A stretch of DNA of 55,496 nucleotides from Trichomonas tenax (taxonomy: Eukaryota; Parabasalia; Trichomonadida; Trichomonadidae): assembly GCA_023091735.1 (NCBI GenBank), contig JALKBU010000252.1, forward strand, positions 1 through 55,496, read 5' to 3'. A model generated the notes under the pieces. The model saw only the letters and a program-made list of their open reading frames with translations. It was not told the DNA's origin and did no database searches. Below are positions 41,801-51,577 of this stretch, in pieces (within the stretch, counting starts at the first letter, position 1; the number at the start of each line of letters is the position of its first letter). A program made the translations under genes and the position numbers.

Positions 41801-44800
41801 TACATTCTTCATCTTTGTTTCGATTAAAAATGAAGGTTCAAGATTGACTTGGATCTTACTTCCTCTGATCATTTCAAGAACGTGAACCAAATATTCATCG
41901 CGCTCCTTCTGGTTCATGAAACCGAAGTAAACAATGTAAGCAGAGAACAAAATTGTATCGCCAATCAACAAAAGCCTCTGATTTGAAACTTTCTGTCCTT
42001 CTTCGACCCATTCATCGTTCATTAAGTCCAAACCTTTGAGAATTGCATCAATGCTTTGTTTCTTGTTTTCGAGAGCTGTTAACTCCTTCTCAAGAGTATC
42101 CCTCATCTCAACATTGCTCTGGAAACTCTTTTCTTCTTCGCTGATTCTTGACATTTCTTCTTCGATGGATTTCTTTTCGCTGTGACTTGATTCGATGAAT
42201 TTCGCGAGACTCTTTGATTTCTCGTTATATTCTGTTTCTTGTTGCTTGACTTTGAGGTTCGACGAAGCAAGGTCGTATACACTAATGGCATAAGCAAACA
42301 ACTTACCAAGAACTGGAGAAATAGCATTAACATTTGCGAAATTGTTGATGCTGATCTCGTTATAGAACTGCTCAGCAACTTCCATGGCCTGGTCGTTGAT
42401 AGCGTTTGGATCAACACTGATTCTCAGTGTTGTCGGAAGGCTTTCATCGTTGATGAGTTTTCTACTGGAAATGTCGAAGTTTGGAGTCTGTCCTAAGAAT
42501 ACTGTGAGCAAATTGATTGTTGAAACCAATATTGGATTCTGAGAACGTCCAACATTTTGACGGAAGTCCAATAATTCAGCTGGTTGTATTTCGTTAAGTA
42601 ACTGAAGCTTCTGTGTGTAGTCAGCAAGATGCTCTGTCATTTGCTCACGGTTGACAATGATGGCTTCGTTCAATTGCTTACATTCGGCCGTTTTAATTCT
42701 CTCCTTTTCATCGAGACTTGAGATGATTGATCTCTTCTCATCTAACTTGGAAGCATACTGGCTTGCGTTATCTTTGTTCTCGTTGAGCTGCTCGATAAGT
42801 GGAACGATCTCATTGAGTCTATGTTCAGTTTCTTCGCTCTTATGTTGCAAGTCTTTGATGAACTGAACCGCATTTTCAAGATCCTTCGAACGGTTTAAGA
42901 GTTCGTCGTAGTTGTTTCTCGCCATTCTTACGAATGTCGAAGTGAAATCGTTGAAAGTGTTTGCAGTGACGAAGTTGAATTCTTGAATAATTTGTTCGTG
43001 AATCTGAAGCAGAACCTTTCCAAGATTTGGAGGAGCTATTTCTGACAATGGCTTGAACTCCGGTTCTTTGATGATGTTAGCTGAAACACGCTGCATGTAG
43101 TCAGCGTTGAGCTTGTACATATCGATGATGTAATAGTCTGGGTAGAGTGAAGTATCGAAATCTTGGTCAACAGCAATGATGTAGTGTGTCCTCATAGCAA
43201 TCAGGTCGAAAGCATACTGGAATGTATCCAACCGTGAAGCATGAATCTGCTGTCTGTGGGTGTTAAAGTGCTGATAAACGTCTTCAATGTGAGCATTGTC
43301 GAACAACTCAAAGATGATATAAGCATTGAGTCTCTTCAAATCTTGTGGAGAATATCCGTGAACGAAGATAGCACATGAATGACCACCAAGAATAGCAAGA
43401 AGTATATCATCGATCATTGCTGTGAGATCCTTTGGATTCGAGAATGAAATCTTGCTTCTGTCAAAGACGAAGAAAGAATACTGCTTCTGGAAAGCGGTGA
43501 ATCTTGCTAATTGATATCTTCCACTTCCAGGAGGACCAATCATGAGAACATTACCTGTTGGATAGGAAATAGCACGCTGAAGATGTGACCAAATAATGAT
43601 GTTGTTGAGACGAAGCTGGAATGGCAAAGGAGGAGTGAGCTGAGAGCTGACTTCGGTCAACATGTTCGTAAGACCTTTGAGCTGGTGCTTGTTGACCATA
43701 ACATTGAGTCCTGGTCCGTCCGTGTTGTTTGAAATCTCTGGATAATACATATCAGAACTGTTATAAACAACATCAAACAACTGACGCTGTTGCTCAAGGA
43801 AGAATGTATCATTGAATGTCTTACGAAGGATTTCCATGCAATCCTGGCGATAAACAGATAAGAAGTTAAGTTCAGCTAAGATTGTCTTGATGCATGTCGA
43901 CATCGCTTGTTCGGTTTTAGCATTTCTTGCTTCAATGATTGACAAGATTTCAAGGAGTTTCAAGTAATGGAAGTTGATCTTATCCTTTGTGTACAATGCT
44001 TCGAATAAGTCCAATAATGGCTGCATAATCTTTGTGGATATTCCTGTAGCCTTTCCAATTGTATCATAGATGAATTTAATGGACTTAAGTGTCGGCGGAG
44101 GGACAACAATTGGAACGAATCTCGTGAGGAATCTGATATCGAAGCCTTGAAGTGATGATGTGATAACGATGACTTGGCAACTTTTAATGTTACTGAAATC
44201 GAAGCGTTTGTAGTCAGATAGATGTACATCTGGCAATCTTGTTGTCTTTGTGATTGCTCTGATGAATTCGCACGTTTCCTTGTTCTCTGGTGAAACATTA
44301 TCGAAGATTAAGCAATATTTCTTCCTTTCGTGTTCCATGACGTAATCTTTTGCAATAATCTTTGTATGGAACTGAATAAAATTGCAGATTGATGTACGTG
44401 TTGAGGTGCTCGAAACTGGAACATAGATTGGAATGATATCAAGATTCAAGAAGATAAACTTCAAAAGTGTTGACTTGCCGCTTAATCTGTCACCGTGAAT
44501 AATGATGTTATCATTCTTTCTCATGGCAATTCTTGCATGGAATAATGCTGGTAAGAATTGCGGTGAACAGACTGCTACATCACCAGGAAGTGTGTAACAT
44601 TTTGAAGCAGTGCGTGGATTTATGATTGGCTTTGTCTGAAGTGGTGTGATATCCAATGGAATAAGCTTTCCTTTATAGAGTCTCATTGATAGCAAAGATG
44701 GACGAGGATAAATGTCCCAGAATGAATCAGGAATGCTGAAATTAACCCAATCAGGAGGGATCTCAATGATTGATGTAGATCTGATCCATGTATCGAACAA

Positions 44801-47800
44801 ATTGATTGTCTCAACATCGATGATATTCTTGTAGATAACGAAGAATGAGTGAACCATAGCAATCTTGAGGTTGTTTGGATCACGGCAATCGCTATCACTT
44901 GTTTCGAGATAAGAACAGCAAAGTTTAACAACTTCAAGAGGCAAATGATGAGCAATGAAAATATTGCCATCTTTCAGCATTGTGGGGTTCTCAGAATAAT
45001 AGATTAAGTTCTTTGTGTGATAAATGTAGTCAACAACTTGAGGTGCGAAATTGACGAATAACTCCTTAAGACTGTCGAGTGTTTCCGGTAAAAGATTGGA
45101 GTCGCGAGAACCTTCTTCGAAGATGATTTCTGGATAAACAATGCTGCATTGCTTGGCCTGAAGTCCTTCGTTAAGCATAACATGGATATCACAAAGATTG
45201 AGAATTCCAACGCGTCCAATAGCATCTGGCTTAAGATATGATAAATCGTTAGTTTCGATGATAACCTTCATTCCCTCATCGGCTCTGTATCTATCAAAGT
45301 TGTTCAACATAAGAGTGTTTCCATTGTAAAGAGAGCTAACGAAGTCTGAAAAGTCTGGTGATATTGGACCATCAAATTTAACAATTTGGATCGATGGCTG
45401 CGCTTGCTGGCGAAGGTTGTAGAGAACTGATTGGACTTCACCGAATTTCCATTTGTTGTTTTCCTTTGTTCCAACAATCTTCTCCCATTTATCACTAGCG
45501 AAGTATATATCTGTCCTATTGATTGGTTGGCGATTTGGAACTTTAGACTGGAAGTCTGGATTCTCATATTCGTATAATTCAGCAAGCATCTTGAGCAACG
45601 AAGACTTGCCACTGTATGGTGAACCATTGATAATAATGACATTGAAAATCTTGAGATATTGGTGCAAATCGATGACACTTTCAATAAGATATTCACGAAC
45701 CTTGGAATTGGAACTTGCTGTCTTTGAGATGTTGTGGAAGAACCATCTGATGGCTGTTTCTTCTGTGTATTCCTGGAAGTGCTTCTCGGATGTCAAGTTA
45801 TTCTTGAAAGTGTCAAAGCTATCAAATAACATAAAGTGGGAGAAAAGAAGGCGAATGAGCGAATCGAGGTCGTCGTTATGCAAGTGGTAAGAATAATATA
45901 CATATGTAGCACGAGCAATGCAGAATTCCTCACAAGAACGAGCAGATTCGTAGTAATGCAAGAATGGAATTCCCTTTGAGTGCATGATATAGCGAAGCAT
46001 TGTCGTACCATTATCAATAATTGATGTAATAATAACTGTGATCAAAAACTGATTCTTCAAGTAAGGGAAGAGTGTTGAAATCGTTTCAACAAGAATGAGA
46101 AGTTTTTGTGCAATATATTTAGTAGACATGAAACCTGATGCTGAGAGCTTGATTTCTGTGATTTCCTTGTACTGTGGTTTCATCATTGCGATTGGTTTAA
46201 GAATCGATAAAAGCTGCGATGGGAATGTGCATTCCTTGTAAAGAGGCTCATCATTTCCAATAAGGAAGAATCTGCAGCGTTTGTTGAAATTCCATTCAAC
46301 GTTGCTGAGTGTAATCTTTGTGTTGATTCCTTGCATTTCAGCTTGGAAGTATCTGAATCTTTCAAAGAGATTTGTGAGTGTTGGGAATGAATGGTGCTGG
46401 ACATCATTGAAAACAACCCAATGACCTGTTAAGGCCGCACCAATAAAGATATGGCCGAGATCAAAGAATGTCTTCGATGTGTAACCAGGAACACTAAATA
46501 CATACTGTCCGAAGAGTGCAGCAACAGCTGACAAAAGTTGATGCTTTCCGGACTGTGGAGCACCGAACAAATATGGAAGATAACCACTAATTGAGTTCCT
46601 AACAAGACTCTGAACAGCTTTGTGAGATGAAGATGTGTAAATCAAAGGTCTGAATGTTCCCCAGAATTCATAGCCATGCTCGACCGTGAAGTCATCCATT
46701 TCTGTCATGATTTTCTGGCTCTGTACATCAAATCTCAACTTAAGATGTTGTCTCCAGCTGATCTTCTGAGAGAACTGTGGAATTCTTTCAGAAAATTCTC
46801 TTGTGAGAGCAATTTGTTGTTGAAGGATTGTGATGATTACAGAAATCTTCGCAAGTTCACTCTGAGCAAGAGGAGAATGCGTGTAATTTATAAGATCACT
46901 GAGTCTTTGATTTAGCACAGCTTCGTAGTTGGAGAAGGCCTTGGAGTTGTTCTCGACATTGGCGAAACATTCTTCTATTTCGCGTGTGAATGTAGTGTAA
47001 AGAACAAGTGCTGCAATATATGACGTGATTGTCATTGTCCAGTCTGTGAGAGGCATTGTTGTGTAAGTCTTGTAACCCTCGTTGAAGAAGAATTTCACTG
47101 AGAATTTCATCGATTCCATAAGGTGTGCAACCCAATCTTCAACTGTGAGAGTACACATTATCTTCTGTCTAAGAGACAAAACTTCTGTGTTTTCACCAAT
47201 GAATCCAATGATTTTGAGGCGAGTGAAGTTCTGTGTATTAGTGAATTTCTGTGGCTTTCCATCAGCGGTTTCTTGAGTCTGCGAATCGAATCCTGTGATG
47301 TGCATGAATATCTTCGAAAGATGAGAGCAAAATGTTTCGAAATCTGTTGTTGAATAGAGTGACAAAACTTCGTTGTCTGAAAGGAAGAATAATCTTGGGA
47401 GCTTCTTTCTCTTGTGATCAATGTAGGCTGAGATTGATCCAGTGATATTCTCTAAGCCTTGGTTATTCTCTGTTAAATGTTCTAAGAGTGATGGGAATTT
47501 TGCAACATGAACAAGAGTTGTTCTTTCGAGTGTGTGCCTAACAAGTGATATCCATCTCCTTCTTACCATCGCAAACGTGGTTGATTGCTCGGGAAGGATA
47601 TCGCTTGTTCCATCGAGAGAAAAGAATGCTTGCAAAATAACCCAGTTTGACTGGAATGATCTCCAAGTATCCAAAATCTCTGCATAAAGTTGAAGATTGC
47701 TTCCAAGTTCCATCAATTCCTTCTTGACAACATGAACGAAAGGAATCTGCAACATTTTCTGAAGTTCAGCTTGTGATGATCTGATTTCCTTGAACAATGG

Positions 47801-50764
47801 ATTCAAGTCACCGAGTAATAATGAATCTTCTGCCTTCTGCTGTCCATCGCGAAGAGGTAATTGGACTTCTTCCCAATGTGCAGAAATCTTCTTGAACTCT
47901 TCGATGAGAGCTGATTCTCCCTTTGATGTGGATGTGATTTTCTCGATCTTCTCCTTCTCTGCAAGAATGTTGAGTTGCAAGAGATCGATGATCTTGATTT
48001 CTGGACTGTATTTGCCTGACTGCCCGCACTCGTCGAAAAGTTTGACCCAATGCTGACCTTCCATCTTTCCTGTGAAAAGCATACGAAGTTGTGGAATGTA
48101 TGGGAAGATCTTGTTCAAGTTTGAGATGACTTCAACAAGGAGTGGATTCTCTTGCTTGGCATCCGCTGCCAATGCGTTTGCTTCTGTGTTGAGCTTCTCA
48201 AGGTCAGTGCAGAATCTTTCAATATCAATGGAAACAAATGGAGATGACTGAATCATCAAGTTCAACTCTTTCCATGAATCAACAATCTTGTATAACTTAG
48301 CCATGAATTTACCTGTTTCAAGAACAGTGTCGTATGAAATGATGTTGTTGAACTTAACGCCAAGAACTTCTTGACAGTGGCCAAGCAAAATAACTTCGTT
48401 CTTGAGAGATTCGATCTGTGTAACAATAAGCGAGCTTTGCTTGACACTCTTTGGAGTATCGCATTCGTCAATTGTTGGTGGGAATTGAAGAATTTCATCC
48501 ATGTATTCGTTGAGTTTGTTGTTGCTTGCAAGAACTCTTGACTGAAGAACTTTAGTGAACTTATCTTCGTGAAGCTCTTTCATCATAGCGCCTGCACCTT
48601 GGTCAGCCTTGAATCGTCTGAATTCATCATGTAATGGATTCTTTGACAAATCAATATCACCAGAAGGCTGGAAACCAGCAGACTCAAACAAACTGAATAA
48701 ATTATCGACGAATGAAATTTCTTGTGTTAAGTAAGGTGACATTTCAGAAACAGCAGCATTGAATTCACAGAATTCTACGTATTGTTCTAATGACGGTGGT
48801 TCTTTCTTGATATGCTTTGAGCAATAATGGAATATATTTGTTAAATACTCTATTTTCTCCTGCATCATCTTATCGAGATATGCATGAGCTGCTTTGAGAG
48901 AACGTGAAGGAAATGGGCTGAGAAGATTTCTTAAATTCTTTGAATCAACAAACAAAGCACCATGAACAATGCACGAAGGGAATTGATTCATTCTGATTTC
49001 ATCACGCTTGAATTGCTCGATATCATGTCTAATTGTTGAAAAATCGACAATGATTTGTTCTGATGGATCAAAATGAATTTGATCATCGATGTCTTTGAAC
49101 GTGAAGTTAAGAGATTTGCCACCACGAGGATATCCATAGCTCTCTGGTGTCCATGTTTTGCCCATCTCGTAAATAGAAAAGTAATCCTTAAACAACTGAC
49201 AATGCTGTTCCGCATCATTATAAACTGTTGTTAAATAATCGAGAATTTCTGTCTTTGTTTCTTGGAAACTTTTAGTGTCTTGTATCACAGTCAAAAATGT
49301 TGGTCCCATGTTAATAACATTCTGCAGTCTCTTATATCGTTCCTGTAAGAATGGAATCAATGACTCGTAATTAACCAATCTAGGAAGTTTGTTAACAACT
49401 TCGATAGAATCATCGAGAGTATCACGAACTGTTGAAATTAACTCAGTGAGATTTGGTGAGAATGAAATGTCTCCTGCATCTGTCAATGAAACTTCAATCT
49501 GGAAAATAGATGCAGCATCTGCTCTGATGTTTGTTTTAGCATTCTTCCAGCAAACCATGCAACTCTTTGCGAGATATTCGAGAAGAATGTAATCTGTCTG
49601 TAATATATAATTTGCGAGGCTTTGGATTTCTTCGTCAACCATTTTCGTGAGATTTAACTTTTCTTGATTGATCTTAACTTCGAGGATTTTAAGTTGTTCA
49701 ATATTCGGATTTTTACGCTTGATTTCTGGAAATTTCGATTCGTTAACAACGAGACGCTGTGGATCACGAACTGATTTATCAACAGCGACGATTTCTTTTG
49801 CGATCTCAGCGATGAATTGTAAATATTCTTTATGTAAGAGTTTGAAATTGTTTTCTGTTGTGTCAATGAAACTATCGAGATTATATTTCTTTTCAGGAAC
49901 GAATGGAAGTAAATATTTGTTGATAATTGCGTTACACGTAGTTCTAAGTAATTGCACCGTAGATTGGAAGAATCTTGGATTGTGAAACATTGGATATTGC
50001 GAAATTGTTGTTCGAGTTGTTTCAAATCTTTGCTTCATAACGAAATTTCTCCATATTCTGAATGGCTTCCAAAAGTAATATTTCGAGAACATTTGTAATT
50101 TGCGAATAGATAAGAAAATTGATGATTCTTTTGCCCATAAATCTAACGAAACGTGTTCAGTATCGCCATCAGGCTGAATTCGTGTGACACCATTTGCAGA
50201 CATAGTAAAATATTCCGGATCAATCTCCGCAAAAGGAACTTTCGATAAAGAATAAGGATTAAATAACGGATCATCCCTTTTATATGTATAATTCAAGTAA
50301 ATGAATCTATGGCCGGATCCATCCTTGCATTTAGAGAAGTAAGCTATTGGATCTTCAGGAAATGCTAAAGAGTCTCGCTCTAATTCGATATCATGTTGAA
50401 CAATTTCAACTGAATTGAGTGGTTTTGGACGAAGTGCTGTTAATGGACGCGGACTTAAAAGCGATTTCATGTTTGCTTGCGCGTCTTGATTAACTATTGA
50501 CTGATTAAATCTTGATTGAGTTTGTCGTTTCTTCGATTTCGCCGTTTTATTCCTCAAAGCAACTAAGCTAAGAATATTTGTTTGCGGTAATTGCTGTTTA
50601 TCTTCTTCGTTAGTCACAATATCGAAAACTTGTGTTTGTTTATCGAGCGCTCGTGAGTTAAAAAGCACACGAGGAGGTGTATATGCTTGATCTTGATGAA
50701 ATGGTTTTACTATGGTTCTGTTTTTTGGGAGCTCAATATTCATTTCATCTTTGCCTTGAGACAT
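38840..50764 (-). CDS. Dynein heavy chain with degraded AAA1 and AAA4 nucleotide sites
   Basis: A 3974-residue protein with dynein layout: N-terminal tail and linker, AAA1-AAA4, a two-helix stalk with microtubule-binding segment (about residues 2630-3000), AAA5-AAA6 and a C-terminal domain. AAA1 Walker A is GAPQSGKH (1401-1408) where motors have GPAGTGKT. Walker B reads 'VVFNDVQHH' (about 1450-1458) instead of 'CFDEFNR', and 'NPGYAGR' is replaced by 'NDEPLYKEC', although the following 'KPIAMMKPQY' is recognisably dynein. AAA2 keeps GSPYSGKS (1714-1721) and 'FDGPI'. AAA3 keeps GDRLSGKS (from 2091), with 'IFDNVSP' for Walker B. AAA4 is GPPGSGRY (from 2410). Because AAA1 hydrolysis drives dynein motility, this is probably a non-motile or structural dynein. 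The length fits single-headed inner-arm chains. The ATG at 50764 is used. Confidence 0.88.
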   Translation of the reverse strand: MSQGKDEMNIELPKNRTIVKPFHQDQAYTPPRVLFNSRALDKQTQVFDIVTNEEDKQQLPQTNILSLVALRNKTAKSKKRQTQSRFNQSIVNQDAQANMKSLLSPRPLTALRPKPLNSVEIVQHDIELERDSLAFPEDPIAYFSKCKDGSGHRFIYLNYTYKRDDPLFNPYSLSKVPFAEIDPEYFTMSANGVTRIQPDGDTEHVSLDLWAKESSIFLSIRKLQMFSKYYFWKPFRIWRNFVMKQRFETTRTTISQYPMFHNPRFFQSTVQLLRTTCNAIINKYLLPFVPEKKYNLDSFIDTTENNFKLLHKEYLQFIAEIAKEIVAVDKSVRDPQRLVVNESKFPEIKRKNPNIEQLKILEVKINQEKLNLTKMVDEEIQSLANYILQTDYILLEYLAKSCMVCWKNAKTNIRADAASIFQIEVSLTDAGDISFSPNLTELISTVRDTLDDSIEVVNKLPRLVNYESLIPFLQERYKRLQNVINMGPTFLTVIQDTKSFQETKTEILDYLTTVYNDAEQHCQLFKDYFSIYEMGKTWTPESYGYPRGGKSLNFTFKDIDDQIHFDPSEQIIVDFSTIRHDIEQFKRDEIRMNQFPSCIVHGALFVDSKNLRNLLSPFPSRSLKAAHAYLDKMMQEKIEYLTNIFHYCSKHIKKEPPSLEQYVEFCEFNAAVSEMSPYLTQEISFVDNLFSLFESAGFQPSGDIDLSKNPLHDEFRRFKADQGAGAMMKELHEDKFTKVLQSRVLASNNKLNEYMDEILQFPPTIDECDTPKSVKQSSLIVTQIESLKNEVILLGHCQEVLGVKFNNIISYDTVLETGKFMAKLYKIVDSWKELNLMIQSSPFVSIDIERFCTDLEKLNTEANALAADAKQENPLLVEVISNLNKIFPYIPQLRMLFTGKMEGQHWVKLFDECGQSGKYSPEIKIIDLLQLNILAEKEKIEKITSTSKGESALIEEFKKISAHWEEVQLPLRDGQQKAEDSLLLGDLNPLFKEIRSSQAELQKMLQIPFVHVVKKELMELGSNLQLYAEILDTWRSFQSNWVILQAFFSLDGTSDILPEQSTTFAMVRRRWISLVRHTLERTTLVHVAKFPSLLEHLTENNQGLENITGSISAYIDHKRKKLPRLFFLSDNEVLSLYSTTDFETFCSHLSKIFMHITGFDSQTQETADGKPQKFTNTQNFTRLKIIGFIGENTEVLSLRQKIMCTLTVEDWVAHLMESMKFSVKFFFNEGYKTYTTMPLTDWTMTITSYIAALVLYTTFTREIEECFANVENNSKAFSNYEAVLNQRLSDLINYTHSPLAQSELAKISVIITILQQQIALTREFSERIPQFSQKISWRQHLKLRFDVQSQKIMTEMDDFTVEHGYEFWGTFRPLIYTSSSHKAVQSLVRNSISGYLPYLFGAPQSGKHQLLSAVAALFGQYVFSVPGYTSKTFFDLGHIFIGAALTGHWVVFNDVQHHSFPTLTNLFERFRYFQAEMQGINTKITLSNVEWNFNKRCRFFLIGNDEPLYKECTFPSQLLSILKPIAMMKPQYKEITEIKLSASGFMSTKYIAQKLLILVETISTLFPYLKNQFLITVIITSIIDNGTTMLRYIMHSKGIPFLHYYESARSCEEFCIARATYVYYSYHLHNDDLDSLIRLLFSHFMLFDSFDTFKNNLTSEKHFQEYTEETAIRWFFHNISKTASSNSKVREYLIESVIDLHQYLKIFNVIIINGSPYSGKSSLLKMLAELYEYENPDFQSKVPNRQPINRTDIYFASDKWEKIVGTKENNKWKFGEVQSVLYNLRQQAQPSIQIVKFDGPISPDFSDFVSSLYNGNTLMLNNFDRYRADEGMKVIIETNDLSYLKPDAIGRVGILNLCDIHVMLNEGLQAKQCSIVYPEIIFEEGSRDSNLLPETLDSLKELFVNFAPQVVDYIYHTKNLIYYSENPTMLKDGNIFIAHHLPLEVVKLCCSYLETSDSDCRDPNNLKIAMVHSFFVIYKNIIDVETINLFDTWIRSTSIIEIPPDWVNFSIPDSFWDIYPRPSLLSMRLYKGKLIPLDITPLQTKPIINPRTASKCYTLPGDVAVCSPQFLPALFHARIAMRKNDNIIIHGDRLSGKSTLLKFIFLNLDIIPIYVPVSSTSTRTSICNFIQFHTKIIAKDYVMEHERKKYCLIFDNVSPENKETCEFIRAITKTTRLPDVHLSDYKRFDFSNIKSCQVIVITSSLQGFDIRFLTRFVPIVVPPPTLKSIKFIYDTIGKATGISTKIMQPLLDLFEALYTKDKINFHYLKLLEILSIIEARNAKTEQAMSTCIKTILAELNFLSVYRQDCMEILRKTFNDTFFLEQQRQLFDVVYNSSDMYYPEISNNTDGPGLNVMVNKHQLKGLTNMLTEVSSQLTPPLPFQLRLNNIIIWSHLQRAISYPTGNVLMIGPPGSGRYQLARFTAFQKQYSFFVFDRSKISFSNPKDLTAMIDDILLAILGGHSCAIFVHGYSPQDLKRLNAYIIFELFDNAHIEDVYQHFNTHRQQIHASRLDTFQYAFDLIAMRTHYIIAVDQDFDTSLYPDYYIIDMYKLNADYMQRVSANIIKEPEFKPLSEIAPPNLGKVLLQIHEQIIQEFNFVTANTFNDFTSTFVRMARNNYDELLNRSKDLENAVQFIKDLQHKSEETEHRLNEIVPLIEQLNENKDNASQYASKLDEKRSIISSLDEKERIKTAECKQLNEAIIVNREQMTEHLADYTQKLQLLNEIQPAELLDFRQNVGRSQNPILVSTINLLTVFLGQTPNFDISSRKLINDESLPTTLRISVDPNAINDQAMEVAEQFYNEISINNFANVNAISPVLGKLFAYAISVYDLASSNLKVKQQETEYNEKSKSLAKFIESSHSEKKSIEEEMSRISEEEKSFQSNVEMRDTLEKELTALENKKQSIDAILKGLDLMNDEWVEEGQKVSNQRLLLIGDTILFSAYIVYFGFMNQKERDEYLVHVLEMIRGSKIQVNLEPSFLIETKMKNVVDTIHLTKQEFQPLEASIDLSHIMLTPKPPLVIDLDDMLYVLLKETLPKPKTKIISVLDANFVEVLAEAMAKGYTLIIRDVDGITAELRAILPYMTRRNETFQISLNGELCKLTPQFRPFLFTRSINNVRKVPSNLFCHTTVIDVSGSTLKSSETMFGWRLVNYFDTELVPRMHGMQHAELQNKAEVKKFEEETLHIIDSIVEHTSREEGYDFLTDGKVSSDLMRSKECYFAATNFTSDTSAINNEVDMTTESFRQHIKVLVSIWTALSRYMPLVNPNHIYSLQQFLKTIDLGLQNSGFTSGILTQPQLVAMKTALVRFIFKFYMPSMSFAESFFFMFISGFLMAEKEHKVQMKDLDIIIDHVVEENSNKVELRRFENQKGDPIDQLKFSNLTNVFKCMDKFISDVFGEDYSTLFPAFSVESFIDEKNIIIQCGHFCDPTVLLENFVTLRGKKAFFSISLCDSTIENAKKIVDFAGEKGGLVAIHYMTATPLCGSFINSLTEKNQKQKDFHVIIICNDSSYIPKDFLLSSSVYTYDDFPLIRVQMSQLYQHVVSSIELPSKLAKKLSYATCLAYSLIRFSSTLDPLGISSKLFLTEDDIKGSLIAMHATQNDDILVRNYREQIKDSFFASTVIDDYDRRKLKQILFTILGPDLAEESFMFVESSNPQKDRWNLSGDPQHLLEKLPVFGTLDPLLIDNNIGSTILSLNFSRWCSKPFFPLYKGNPELVEKDHAKHIQILKKNIPKIITITDEISSQSPLSLFLMTEITRFNNLIRQIEVDTDDINSETAEMISSGTCPPKWKQILGFYGTNSLQKITAIINDRRKLLTEWLSSGVVPKQIDARLITNIRGLLNSYRNEIAIQRNSTANALNYEFKFVDSKDAIPGITFTNFAIIGANFDSANAKIIPPNVKSSPISFLPPVTCTLMKDVKSIHAFSCPVFMRIPSKDTTNISGENFVWHAMIQSDVPDKTLIASGTCIVCHPHDSFI

Positions 50765-51577
50765 CCCTTATTCCAAGATAACGTTCATCACGGACGATAG
50801 AGAAATTTTGCCATGTAATTCTTATTATTTTGACATGTAATATTGTTTGATGATTTTCTGCTATTAATAGCATATCCTTGGCGATTTATTGATTTTTTTA
50901 AAGGAAAAATCATTCAAATTTGTCATTATTATAATTTTAAATCAATATCTTTTCTCATATTTTAAAATTGGCATGTAGACTCGCTAAGTAAAAAAATCTC
51001 TCAATATTAAGATCTAAAGATAAAGATTAACAATTCCTTGATTCTCAATATCGCTATGTATACTTTGAATTTAACATATACATAAGTGGCTTTATCAAAC
51101 CACAAGATATCAGAAGCTATTAGTAAAAATAGATTTATCAAATAAAATCTTGTAATAATTCAATCTCTTTTTTATTGCATTCTTTGATATTATAAATCAA
51201 ATCGAATGTTCATTATCCTAAGGCTCAACATCAAAGACTGAAAAATATCAATTGGAATCTTAAATTGTATATAAATCAAATGCGTGTATTCTGCCAATAA
51301 TAAATCCTTGATTAGATGGTTATGCTGATCGGTAATTTCCGCAAAATTTCAAAATTACATTTAATAGCTTTTAACATCTTTCAATCTTTGTTTTTAGGCC
51401 AACAAAATATGTCCCTTATGTAAAATACAGCGAATACCTCATTCAGATTTTCATGATCACATGGGTTTCTAAAATAACTGTAAATTTGTGCCGAATGAAA
51501 TGTGCATAGTTGATATTTCGATGAATTGAAGAACTGTCGTATAAGATTTTGAATAAGTTCAAACAAAACACAAAAAT
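50765..51577. other. Gene-free region upstream of dynein gene
   Basis: It holds two CATGTAAT motifs, GCCATGTAAT (50810-50819) and TGACATGTAA (50831-50840), 46-77 bases before the dynein ATG. The rest is AT-rich. A 61-codon frame at 51381-51566 has no support. Confidence 0.45.
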
